Shown here: positions 8,122-15,848 of the stretch, one piece after another | Position numbering within the stretch: position 1 is the first letter of the stretch | How the letters are laid out: the number at the start of each line of letters is the position of its first letter | Made by a program: the position numbers and the translations under genes | Notes under the pieces: model-generated | Told to the model about the DNA's origin: nothing | Seen by the model: the letters and a program-made list of their open reading frames with translations, nothing else | Database searches by the model: none | NCBI RefSeq assembly: GCF_002797555.1 | Contig: NZ_PGFA01000001.1 | Span: forward strand, 1,922,001-1,986,000 | Reading direction: 5' to 3' | DNA from: Hymenobacter chitinivorans DSM 11115 | GTDB taxonomy: Bacteria > Bacteroidota > Bacteroidia > Cytophagales > Hymenobacteraceae | DNA length: 64,000 nucleotides

Positions 8122-8212
8122 AGACGCCTATTCGCGTCTCGTCGTTGAACGATGGGAACTGCCTAAAGCAAACAACGTCAGCAACGATTGAGACGCAAAT
8201 ATGCGTCTCTAC
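8118..8212. repeat. Dispersed ~100-bp inverted-repeat element, copy 1 (GTAGAGACGC ends)
   Basis: It begins GTAGAGACGC and ends GCGTCTCTAC. Each end also folds on itself (GAGACGC...GCGTCTC), and the interior contains GTCGTTGAACGA and CAACGATTGAGACGCAAAT, shared with the other copies at 11451-11557 and 19912-20002. Its left end overlaps the stop codon of the acetyltransferase gene. No coding capacity; it looks like a MITE- or REP-type element. Confidence 0.85.
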
Positions 8213-8228
8213 ACCACGCTTACAGATT

Positions 8229-9152
8229 CTACTCGGCCAGCAGCAGCACTTTCCAGGCTTCGAGCAGCTTGCCTTCCTCCAAATACTGCTTGCCCAGCAG
8301 CGTCAGGTGCTGCTTGAGCTCCTGGGGCTGGGACTGGTACTTGTTGAGCGTGTAGGCCACCAGGGGTTCCTGCCGAAACTCGGCGACCTGCGCGGGCGTG
8401 GGCAGGGCTTCGCGCTCAATGTTGCCGAGGCGGCCCAGGTTGTTGCCGGTCAGCAAATCGGAGGTGCGCAGGTGCTCGGGGAGCTGGTCGTAGCCGATGC
8501 CCATGTTGCGGTTGGGCTTGGGCACTTCAAACAGGCTGCTGCCCGAAGCGCGGCAGTACCAGTCGCCGCCGAGGCGGGCAATGGCGTCGAGCTTGAAAGG
8601 GTCGATACCGGTGCCGCTGGGCAGCACGATATCCTCGCGAAAATGGGCCAGCACCACCCGGCAGACGACCAGGTTGCCGGCCCCGTTGTTCTGGCCCAGC
8701 TCAATGACTTGCTCGACCACGCACTCGAAGGCGGCTGGGGCTTCGGCCACCCGCGGGGGCTTCACCTTCTGGCTCGGTACCTGGGTAAAACCCGCTTTCA
8801 CGAACTCATTAACGCCCTTTTCATACTCGGTGCTGGCCAAGGACATTTGCTCGACCATGGCGTAGTCGCAGATGTGGATGACGACTTCGGGCACCTCGCG
8901 CACGTTTTGCAGAGTATGCTTCTGCGAGTTGTCGCGCACCCGGTTGGCGGGCGAAAACACCAGGATGGGCGGGTTGGAGCCGAAGCAGTTGAAGAAGCTG
9001 TAGGGACTCAGGTTCACGCTACCATCGGCCGAAATGGTGCTGGCAAACGCCACCGGCCGCGGGGCCACGGCCCCCACCAGAAACGGGTGCAGCTCACTGG
9101 GCTTGATAACGGCGGGGTCGATGGTGCGGAAGGAAGCAGGGGCGGTGGGCAT
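8229..9152 (-). CDS. Flavin reductase-like FMN-binding protein
   Basis: A 307-residue protein with a flavin reductase-like domain at about 15-190: PRPVAFASTISADGSVNLSPYSFFN, then FSPANR and KHTLQNVREV. This is the split-barrel flavoredoxin type that binds FMN. The C-terminal 110 residues are a helical extension specific to this subgroup. The electron donor and acceptor are not evident. Transcribed divergently from the SPFH gene, with a dispersed hairpin element in between. Confidence 0.85.
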   Translation of the reverse strand: MPTAPASFRTIDPAVIKPSELHPFLVGAVAPRPVAFASTISADGSVNLSPYSFFNCFGSNPPILVFSPANRVRDNSQKHTLQNVREVPEVVIHICDYAMVEQMSLASTEYEKGVNEFVKAGFTQVPSQKVKPPRVAEAPAAFECVVEQVIELGQNNGAGNLVVCRVVLAHFREDIVLPSGTGIDPFKLDAIARLGGDWYCRASGSSLFEVPKPNRNMGIGYDQLPEHLRTSDLLTGNNLGRLGNIEREALPTPAQVAEFRQEPLVAYTLNKYQSQPQELKQHLTLLGKQYLEEGKLLEAWKVLLLAE

Positions 9153-9283
9153 GCGGGCGGGGCTGGGTTAGGCGGGCGAAGTTCAGGGTTTGCGGGCAAT
9201 TAGTTGTTTCGTCTAATCGTCATGTCGACCAACGGGAGACATCTCGCGTGCTGTCGGTGTCAAACTATCTGTCATTTTCTGTT

Positions 9284-9394
9284 TGTCATCCTGAGCAGTG
9301 CGAAGCAAAGGGAAGGACCTTATAACAGCTGAACGACTATCGTAACAACGACTCGTGCTAGCGTGGTAAGGTCCTTCGCAGGCTCAGGATGACA
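9284..9394. repeat. Dispersed TGTCATCCTGAG inverted-repeat element, copy A
   Basis: Its ends TGTCATCCTGAG and CTCAGGATGACA are reverse complements, and the inner arms GGACCTTA/TAAGGTCC extend the stem. This is the shortest copy (about 111 bp). It fills most of the 9153-9475 gap between divergent genes. The sequence at about 9221-9256 (GTCATGTCGA...AGACATCTCGCGTGCTG) resembles a single arm also seen at 33882-33915. Confidence 0.8.
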
Positions 9395-9475
9395 GTTGCT
9401 TACAGCAAACAACCCCACAATATTCTCAACTATGGATACTTTTACCGTCGTGCCAACCCCGTCAACCACCTGTTT

Positions 9476-10522
9476 ATGTTCGGAATAAACCATATCAAGT
9501 TCGACTCGATGACCTACGCCATTCACTTCAAGAATGGCCGCATTGCGAAGGAGGGGCGGGGGTTGTCGTTCTATTATTTTGGGCCCAACAGCTCGATTGT
9601 GGCCATTCCAATGGGCAGCAACGATTTGCCCTTCATCTTCAACGAAACCACCCACGACTACCAGACCGTCTCGATTCAGGGCCAGATAACCTACAAGGCC
9701 GGCAACCCCAAGCAGCTGGCCGAGGTGCTCGACTTCACCGTCGACAGCCGGGGCGTCTACAAGAAAAACGACCTGGAAAAGCTCCACCAGCGCATCGTCA
9801 ACGAGGCCCAGACGGCCACGGCCACCTTCGTGCAGAGCCTGGGCCTGAAGGACGCCATGCGGGCGGCCAAGGCCATTGAGGTCAACATCGTGGAGGGGCT
9901 GGCCGCGTCCCGGGCCGTGGGGCTGCTGGGCATTGAGGTGCTGGGCGTGAATATTCTGGCCGTGAAGGCCACCCCCGAAATGGGCCGGGCCCTGGAAACC
10001 GAAACCCGCGAAAAGCTGCAGCAGGAAGCCGACCAGGCCGTCTTTGAGCGCCGCAACTTTGCCGTGGAGCAGGAGCGTAAAATCCGGGAGAGCGAGCTGA
10101 ACACCGAAATTGCGGTGGAGGAAAAGAACAAGCAGATTGCCGAGAAGAAAATCGAGGGCGAGATGCAGCGGGCCGCCAGCACCCGGCAGCTGCGCGAAAT
10201 GCAGGTCCAGGCCGACATTGCCGTGGAGGAGCAGCGCAAGCAGCTCATCGAGCAGAACGCCGAAAACCAGCGCCGCGAGGCCGACACCCGCGGCTACGTG
10301 CTCGAAACCACCCTGCGGCCCTACAAGGACATGGACTGGAAGCTGCTGGTGGCCCTGAGCAACAACCCCGACCCTAAGTTCAACATTGCCCTGGCCTTCC
10401 GGGAGCTGGCCGAAAACGCCGCCAAAATCGGCACCCTCAACATCTCGCCCGACTTGCTCGACTCCCTCGTCAGCGACGCCCCCGACCAGCCCCGGCCCCA
10501 GAACCCGCAGAATAGACGATGA
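9476..10522 (+). CDS. SPFH/Band 7 domain protein
   Basis: A 348-residue protein. The ATG at 9476 (MFGINHIKF) is preferred because the upstream in-frame ATG at 9389 lies inside a dispersed repeat. An SPFH domain spans about 20-190 (VSIQGQITYKAGNPKQLAEVLDF; LGIEVLGVNILAVKATPEM). A long charged coiled coil rich in Glu/Lys/Gln follows at about 195-290, then a short C-terminal domain (MDWKLLVALSNNPDPKFNIALAFRELAEN). No obvious membrane segment is seen. SPFH proteins form oligomeric scaffolds, often membrane-linked. It overlaps the NAD-kinase-like gene by 4 bp, so the two are probably translationally coupled. Confidence 0.88.
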   Translation: MFGINHIKFDSMTYAIHFKNGRIAKEGRGLSFYYFGPNSSIVAIPMGSNDLPFIFNETTHDYQTVSIQGQITYKAGNPKQLAEVLDFTVDSRGVYKKNDLEKLHQRIVNEAQTATATFVQSLGLKDAMRAAKAIEVNIVEGLAASRAVGLLGIEVLGVNILAVKATPEMGRALETETREKLQQEADQAVFERRNFAVEQERKIRESELNTEIAVEEKNKQIAEKKIEGEMQRAASTRQLREMQVQADIAVEEQRKQLIEQNAENQRREADTRGYVLETTLRPYKDMDWKLLVALSNNPDPKFNIALAFRELAENAAKIGTLNISPDLLDSLVSDAPDQPRPQNPQNRR

Positions 10523-11448
10523 GCAGCGGCATCGACTACGCCATTCTGGTGCGCAACAAAACCCGGCTGGAGCAGCTCATCGAGCGGTTTAATACCAAGG
10601 CCCAGGCCCGGTTCTACATCGAAAGCCTGGGCGGGGAGTTTGCCGACTACGAGCGGGAAAATGACCGGTTTCAGGAGTCGTTTTCCCTGGTGCAGCGCCG
10701 CCTTTCATCCGTGGTGAAAAACAAGCTGGTGGAGCGGGCCTTTTTGCCCTCGTTCCTGTTCAACCCCAAGCAGCTGGTGGTCGTGGTGGGGCAGGATGGG
10801 CTGGTGGCCAACACGGCCAAGTACGTGGGCGGCATCCCCATTATTGCCGTGAATCCCGACCCGGAGCGCTACGACGGGGTGCTGCTGCCCTTCACGCCCG
10901 ATGATTTTCTGCGGGCCGTGGAGCGCGTCATGGCCGGCAAGCACCAGGTGCGGGAAGCGGCCCTGGCCGAAGCCCGCCTCAACGACGGGCAGCGCCTGCT
11001 GGCCTTCAACGACCTCTTTATCGGGGCCGCCTCCCACGTATCGGCCCGCTACCGGATTGGCTACCAGGATGAGGAGGAAAGCCACTCCTCGTCGGGCGTC
11101 ATCGTTTCCACCAAGTCGGGCTCGACGGGCTGGCTGAGCTCCATCTTCAACATGACGGCCGGCATGCGGCGGTTTCTGGACTCGGATGAAGTGCCGACGG
11201 CCCAGCCCGCGCTGGCCGAGAATGAGCTGATGTTCGTGGTGCGCGAAGCCTTCCAGAGCAAGCGCACCCAGGCCGGTATTACGGCCGGCATCCTGGGCGA
11301 ATACGAGCCGCTGCTCATCGAGTCGTTCATGCCCGCCAATGGGGTTATCTTCTCCGACGGCGTGGAAACCGACTTTCTGCAGTTCAACGCCGGGGCTATT
11401 GCCACCATTAGCGTAGCCCCGGAAAAGGCCCGGCTGGTGGTAAAATAG
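10519..11448 (+). CDS. NAD kinase-like (NAD/diacylglycerol kinase fold) protein
   Basis: A 309-residue protein with the ATP-NAD kinase fold. GQDG in VVGQDGLVANTAKYV replaces the usual GGDG; NDLFIG matches the NE/ND motif; STKSGSTGWL matches the STPTGSTAY loop. It is not the housekeeping NAD kinase by sequence style: the N-terminal 80 residues (DYAILVRNKTRLEQLIERF) differ and the catalytic loop is altered. It may phosphorylate NAD or another polyol, or sense a nucleotide. The start overlaps the SPFH stop (ATGA), which implies a shared role. A hairpin element begins 2 bp after the stop. Confidence 0.75.
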   Translation: MSSGIDYAILVRNKTRLEQLIERFNTKAQARFYIESLGGEFADYERENDRFQESFSLVQRRLSSVVKNKLVERAFLPSFLFNPKQLVVVVGQDGLVANTAKYVGGIPIIAVNPDPERYDGVLLPFTPDDFLRAVERVMAGKHQVREAALAEARLNDGQRLLAFNDLFIGAASHVSARYRIGYQDEEESHSSSGVIVSTKSGSTGWLSSIFNMTAGMRRFLDSDEVPTAQPALAENELMFVVREAFQSKRTQAGITAGILGEYEPLLIESFMPANGVIFSDGVETDFLQFNAGAIATISVAPEKARLVVK

Positions 11449-11450
11449 GG

Positions 11451-11557
11451 GTAGAGACGCATGCTTGCGTCTCAGTCGTAGCTGACGTTGTTGGATTGAC
11501 GTTGAAGCGGGTCGATTCTACTCGTGCAACGATTGAGACGCAAATAGGCGTCTCTAC
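11451..11557. repeat. Dispersed ~100-bp inverted-repeat element, copy 2 (GTAGAGACGC ends)
   Basis: It begins GTAGAGACGCATGCTTGCGTCTC and ends GAGACGCAAATAGGCGTCTCTAC, with the shared internal CAACGATT. It lies 2 bp past the stop of the NAD-kinase-like gene and 43 bp before the M28 peptidase gene. Longest of the three copies (107 bp). Confidence 0.85.
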
Positions 11558-11599
11558 TGCGGGCGGGGCTCTTCATTCGTCTGCTGTCATCGTCATCTT

Positions 11600-12538
11600 A
11601 TGCTTTATCTGAAACGCTTCGTAGCGGCACTGCTGCCCGGGCTCCTGGGGGCTTCCTTGGCTACGGCCGGCCCGGGCGCTTTGCCGGCCGACACCCTGCG
11701 GCTGCGCCAGCACCTACTGGCCCTCACTGGCACGCCCCAGCCCCGCAACTACCAGCACCTGCCCAGCCTCAACCAGGCCGCGGGCTATATCCAACAGCAG
11801 CTGCAGGCCGCCGGGGCCCGGCTCAGCGAGCAGCCCTACGCGGTGCAGGGCAATACCTACCGCAACGTACTCGGCTCCTTTGGCCCCGAAAATGGTCCCC
11901 GCCTCATCATTGGGGCCCACTACGACGTGTGCGGGGAGCAGCCCGGGGCCGACGACAACGGCACCGGCGTGGCCGCTTTGCTGGAGCTGGCCCGCCTGCT
12001 GGGCCAGCAGCCCAGCTTGCCCTACCGTGTGGATCTGGTGGCCTACACGCTGGAAGAGCCGCCGTTTTTCCGCACCAAGCACATGGGCAGCTACGTGCAC
12101 GCCAAGTCCCTGCACGATGCGGGAGTGGCCGTGAAAGGCATGGTAGCCCTGGAAATGCTGGGTTACTACGACGACCGGAAACACACCCAGGATTACCCCG
12201 TGGGCCCCTTGAAGCTGGTGTACGGCAGCCGGGGCAACTACGTGACGGTGGCTCAGAAATTCGGCAACGGGCGCTTCGGCCGGCAGTTTGCCCGCCGCTA
12301 TAAAGCCCAGGCGGCGCTGCCCGTGAAGCGCTTCAAGGCCCCGGCCTGGCTGCCCGGCATCGACTTTTCCGACCACCTCAACTACTGGCAGTTCGACTAC
12401 CCCGCCGTGCTGCTCACCGACACCGCCTTCTACCGCAACAAGCACTACCACGAGCCCACCGACACGCTGGACCGACTCGATATGCGTCGTCTGGGGTTGA
12501 GCGTGGAAGCCCTGCTGGCGGTAGTGCTGGGGCTGTGA
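11600..12538 (+). CDS. M28-family zinc peptidase, exported
   Basis: A 312-residue protein with an N-terminal signal peptide (hydrophobic about 6-24). The M28 metallopeptidase core is clear: GAHYDV supplies the first zinc His and Asp, GADDNGTGVAALLELAR the bridging Asp, YTLEEPPF the catalytic Glu pair, and KHYHEPTDT the final His. Probably an aminopeptidase acting in the periplasm or outside the cell. The gene stands alone after repeat copy 2. Confidence 0.88.
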   Translation: MLYLKRFVAALLPGLLGASLATAGPGALPADTLRLRQHLLALTGTPQPRNYQHLPSLNQAAGYIQQQLQAAGARLSEQPYAVQGNTYRNVLGSFGPENGPRLIIGAHYDVCGEQPGADDNGTGVAALLELARLLGQQPSLPYRVDLVAYTLEEPPFFRTKHMGSYVHAKSLHDAGVAVKGMVALEMLGYYDDRKHTQDYPVGPLKLVYGSRGNYVTVAQKFGNGRFGRQFARRYKAQAALPVKRFKAPAWLPGIDFSDHLNYWQFDYPAVLLTDTAFYRNKHYHEPTDTLDRLDMRRLGLSVEALLAVVLGL

Positions 12539-12718
12539 GGAAATGACTTAGAACGGCCTATATAATAGGATTTATTGAAGCCAGGGGCTAACTAAAAGCG
12601 CCGCGCAAGGTGGCTGGTAGATGGCTAGAAGGTCCCAACTTTTTGGCTGGTAGCCGGCTCGAAGCCCGAAGTTGATTTCTTGGATTATATCTGGGGTCCT
12701 GGGAGAAGCCGGCTCAAC

Positions 12719-13294
12719 TCACTTGGGAAACTGGCCCACCCACACCCAGCCAATCTGGACAATTAAGTATTGCTCTCCATCCTCGGCGGTATGAAAGCGG
12801 TGCGGGCGGCGCAGTTCGTGGGCCGGCCAGCCGTTGGGGTAGTCGAAGGTGTCGAGCCACTCCTCGTGCGCGTGCGTCGTCCAGCTGAGGTGGTCGGCGC
12901 CGGGCAGCTGTTGGTACTCGGGCGGCAGGGGCGGAGCGTCGGGCACGGCCGGGCCAAACACGTCCTGGTACCACGGAATCCGCTCCTGAATGCCAGCCAC
13001 CACCTGGGAGGTGTGGGCAAAGTCGGCTTCCGTGAGCCAGACGGCCAGGTAAAACGGCCCCGCCTGCCGTGTGAGCTGCCCCTGCCACTGCCCGAAGGTG
13101 CGCAGCAGCTTTTGCGCGGCCAGCTGCCGCACGGCTTTGGGCAGGCGCTGGCCGTGCCAATGCCAGGCGCCCAGGCCGAGCTTGGCGTAGTCGTAGTGGC
13201 TGCGGAACAACTCGGCCGCGTCCAGCGGGCTATGGTGGGCGCAATCCTGCTGCAGCCCGCGCAGCTTACGGCGGTAGCCCCGAATTTTCTTCAT
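12719..13294 (-). CDS. Conserved hypothetical protein
   Basis: A 191-residue protein rich in Trp, His, Tyr and Gln, with no signal peptide or membrane segment and no motif I recognise. The N-terminus is basic (MKKIRGYRRKLRGLQQD). The middle contains FYLAVWLTEADF and the C-terminus ends in WVWVGQFPK. Codon use resembles its neighbours, and no shadowed gene explains the frame, so it is probably real. Its start faces the InsA-like gene. Confidence 0.6.
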   Translation of the reverse strand: MKKIRGYRRKLRGLQQDCAHHSPLDAAELFRSHYDYAKLGLGAWHWHGQRLPKAVRQLAAQKLLRTFGQWQGQLTRQAGPFYLAVWLTEADFAHTSQVVAGIQERIPWYQDVFGPAVPDAPPLPPEYQQLPGADHLSWTTHAHEEWLDTFDYPNGWPAHELRRPHRFHTAEDGEQYLIVQIGWVWVGQFPK

Positions 13295-13391
13295 GACCAG
13301 CAGAAATATGGGGTAACGGAAGGCTGCTAAACGGAGTATAGACTTGCTAACTACCTATAGCTTTCAGCCGTTCACAGCGTTTAAACCGAAT

Positions 13392-13820
13392 ATGGACCAG
13401 ATCATCTGCCCCAAGTGCCAGCACAAGGACGCTACCAAGAGCGGCATTATCGCGGGGCGGCAGCGCTACCGGTGCAAGAACTGCGGCTACCATTTCACGG
13501 TGGCCAAGATAGGCAGGGAAGTCAATACCTACTATGTGGTCAAGGCCCTGCAGCTGTATCTGGAAGGCGTGAGCTACCGCGAGATTGAGCGGCTGCTGGG
13601 GGTGAGCCACGTGAGCGTGATGAACTGGGTGAAAAAGTACGCCGTGCAGGCCCCGCGCCAAACCGAAGCCCGGCCCACGTCCCAGGTGCTGAGCCTGAGT
13701 GAGTTGCAGGCCTATTTCCAGCAGCCCGAAAACCTGGTGGGCGGGGGCACGGTCGTTACCGAGGCCGGCGACAAGTTTCTGGTGATGCGCTGGGAAGGGC
13801 CCAGCGGGAAAAAAAGCTAG
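13392..13820 (+). CDS. Stand-alone InsA-like zinc-ribbon/HTH DNA-binding protein
   Basis: A 142-residue protein starting at ATG 13392. A zinc ribbon at about 6-31 (CPKC ... CKNCGYHF) is followed at about 57-82 by a helix-turn-helix (VSYREIERLLGVSHVSVMNWV). This is the N-terminal layout of IS1/InsA-type transposases. No DDE catalytic domain follows: the remaining 60 residues are a short tail ending in FLVMRWEGPSGKKS. No flanking inverted repeats or target duplication were seen. It could be a domesticated transposase DNA-binding domain working as a regulator. The next gene is the MHS-type transporter. Confidence 0.75.
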   Translation: MDQIICPKCQHKDATKSGIIAGRQRYRCKNCGYHFTVAKIGREVNTYYVVKALQLYLEGVSYREIERLLGVSHVSVMNWVKKYAVQAPRQTEARPTSQVLSLSELQAYFQQPENLVGGGTVVTEAGDKFLVMRWEGPSGKKS

Positions 13821-13966
13821 GCCGGCAGGAGGGCACGGGAGTCCGGAACCGGATTTTTCCCTTTACTTGGGGGAGAAGCCTAGCCTAGCAGGCTGAGGTT
13901 GAAAATCTTGTTCTTCCCGTGGTTAAGGCCAGGTGCCGGCCCGCTCATCTCAACCAATTCCCGCTT

Positions 13967-15454
13967 ATGGCACTCGGCCTCGATACGCCCAGCCCCAACC
14001 TCACTACCTCCGCTGACGCCGACGCGCCGGTGGCCCACGACAACAACGCCGTCGAAACCGGCAAAATCTGGCAGGTAATTACCGCCTCCTCGGTGGGTAC
14101 CGTCATCGAGTGGTACGACTTCTACATCTTCGGCTCGTTGGCAGCCATTATCGGGCCGGTGCTGTTTGGCTCGGCTGGTAAGCCCGAGGAAACCCTGCTG
14201 GGCATGCTGGCCGTGTTTGGCGCCGGCTTCGTAGTGCGGCCGTTCGGGGCGCTGTTCTTCGGCCGCGTCGGCGACATGATCGGGCGTAAGTACACCTTCC
14301 TGCTCACCCTGCTCATCATGGGCGGCTCCACCGTCGTCACCGGTCTGATTCCGAGCTACGACAAAATCGGGCTGGCGGCCCCGCTCATCGTGCTGGTGCT
14401 GCGCTTGTTGCAGGGGCTGGCCCTGGGTGGGGAGTACGGCGGGGCCGCCACCTACGTGGCCGAGCACGCCCCCGACAAGCGCCGGGGCTACTTCACCAGC
14501 TTCATTCAGATTACGGCCACCGGCGGGCTGATTCTGAGCATCCTGGTCATCGTCATTACCCGCAAGCTGACGGGGGAGGCGGCCTTCAAGGAGTGGGGCT
14601 GGCGGGTGCCGTTTCTGCTCTCGGCTTTGCTGGTGGTAGCTTCCTATTACATCCGGCTCAAGCTGCACGAGTCGCCGCTGTTTGCCAAGGCCAAGGCTGA
14701 GGGCAAAACCAGCAAGAGTCCGCTGCGTGACTCCTTTCTGAACCCGGTAAACCGCCGCCTGGTGCTCGTAGCCCTGTTTGGCGTCACGATGGGACAGGGC
14801 GTGATATTCTACACCAGCCAGTTTCAGGCCTATTCCTTTATGCAGAACACCCTGAAAATGGACCTCGTCGACGCCAGCATCGTGCTGGTGACGGCCATGC
14901 TGCTGGCCACGCCGCTGTTCGTGTACTTCGGCAGCCTTTCGGACCGCATCGGGCGTAAGCGCATCATCATGACCGGCATGCTCTGCGGGGCGCTGTTCAC
15001 GGTGCCCTTGTTCTACGGCATCCAGGCCTTTGCCGGTCCGCTCACCGAAGTCACGCCCGCCACCGTGGATGCCGCCGGCAAGGCCGTGCCCGCCGTCATG
15101 AAAGCCCTGAACCCCAACCTGCCGGCCATCATTGCCCTCACGTTTTGCCTGGTCTTGTTCGTGACGATGGTCTACGGGCCCATTGCGGCCTACCTCGTGG
15201 AGCTGTTCCCGACCAAAGTGCGCTACACGTCCCTGTCGGTGCCCTACCACATCGGCAACGGCGTGTTCGGGGGCTTCGTGCCGCTGGTAGCTACCTGGAT
15301 TTCGGTGTGGGCCGCCACCCAGCCGGCGGGCACGTTCTGGAAAGACCACAGCAGCCTCTCCGGCCTGATTTACCCGGTCGTTATTGCCCTGGTCTGCTTT
15401 GTGGTGGGCATCAAGTATATGAAAGACGTGCGCAACGTGCGGATTATGGATTAG
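13967..15454 (+). CDS. MFS transporter, metabolite:H+ symporter (MHS/ProP-like) type
   Basis: A 495-residue protein from ATG 13967. Twelve membrane segments are suggested. Family hallmarks are EWYDFYIFGSLA in TM1, GRVGDMIGRKYTF in loop 2-3, LRLLQGLALGGEYGGAATYVAEHAP in TM4-5, and SDRIGRKRIIM in the second half. The second half also has a large loop with AGPLTEVTPATVDAAGKAVP. MHS members import organic acids or osmolytes with protons; the substrate is unknown. Acetyl-CoA synthetase lies 2.5 kb downstream, which is weak context for a short-chain carboxylate. Confidence 0.88.
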   Translation: MALGLDTPSPNLTTSADADAPVAHDNNAVETGKIWQVITASSVGTVIEWYDFYIFGSLAAIIGPVLFGSAGKPEETLLGMLAVFGAGFVVRPFGALFFGRVGDMIGRKYTFLLTLLIMGGSTVVTGLIPSYDKIGLAAPLIVLVLRLLQGLALGGEYGGAATYVAEHAPDKRRGYFTSFIQITATGGLILSILVIVITRKLTGEAAFKEWGWRVPFLLSALLVVASYYIRLKLHESPLFAKAKAEGKTSKSPLRDSFLNPVNRRLVLVALFGVTMGQGVIFYTSQFQAYSFMQNTLKMDLVDASIVLVTAMLLATPLFVYFGSLSDRIGRKRIIMTGMLCGALFTVPLFYGIQAFAGPLTEVTPATVDAAGKAVPAVMKALNPNLPAIIALTFCLVLFVTMVYGPIAAYLVELFPTKVRYTSLSVPYHIGNGVFGGFVPLVATWISVWAATQPAGTFWKDHSSLSGLIYPVVIALVCFVVGIKYMKDVRNVRIMD

Positions 15455-15552
15455 CGGGCAGATGTTGTTTGTTCTGTCATGCTATGCTTGATCCGGCGTC
15501 CGCGCAGCGGAGCGAAGTCGAAGCATCTCTACCGCAGTAGTACTTTCTTCGT

Positions 15553-15712
15553 CTGTCATCCTGAGCAAAGCGAAGGACCTTCCTGGCCTGAGTGACTAGG
15601 GTACATAAATGCACAAAGCCCTTTGTCAGCTGCTGGCGAAGGGCTTTTGCACGTTGGTATTACCTTCATTGGGTTAGGTGAGGGAGGTCCTTCGCCGGGC
15701 TCAGGATGACAG
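15553..15712. repeat. Dispersed TGTCATCCTGAG inverted-repeat element, copy B
   Basis: It starts CTGTCATCCTGAG and ends CTCAGGATGACAG. The inner arms GGACCTTCC and GGAGGTCCTTCG extend the stem. Its centre (15622-15646) holds a separate terminator-like hairpin AAAGCCCTTT...GAAGGGCTTT. The 15470-15535 stretch before it carries a partial arm of the related family (TGTCATGC...GAAGCATCTCTAC). Together these fill the 15455-15848 gap. Confidence 0.85.
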
Positions 15713-15848
15713 ACGAAACAACGTCCGCCCGCTTGCGTGCCTAGGTCGGGCTCGGCACGACGTTCTTAAAATATCAGCCGCGCTGCAACGTCAACCTTGA
15801 AACCTGCCGCCTCAATGTGGTCGGAACGCCTGCATTATCCGAGAATCC

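Noticed and set aside
9389..9475. Upstream in-frame start (ATG at 9389) for the SPFH protein
   Set aside because: It begins within a dispersed repeat and adds 29 residues unlike the family; the ATG at 9476 gives the usual N-terminus.
13392..13820. Intact insertion sequence
   Set aside because: Only the InsA-like DNA-binding part is present; there is no catalytic domain, no terminal inverted repeats and no target duplication.
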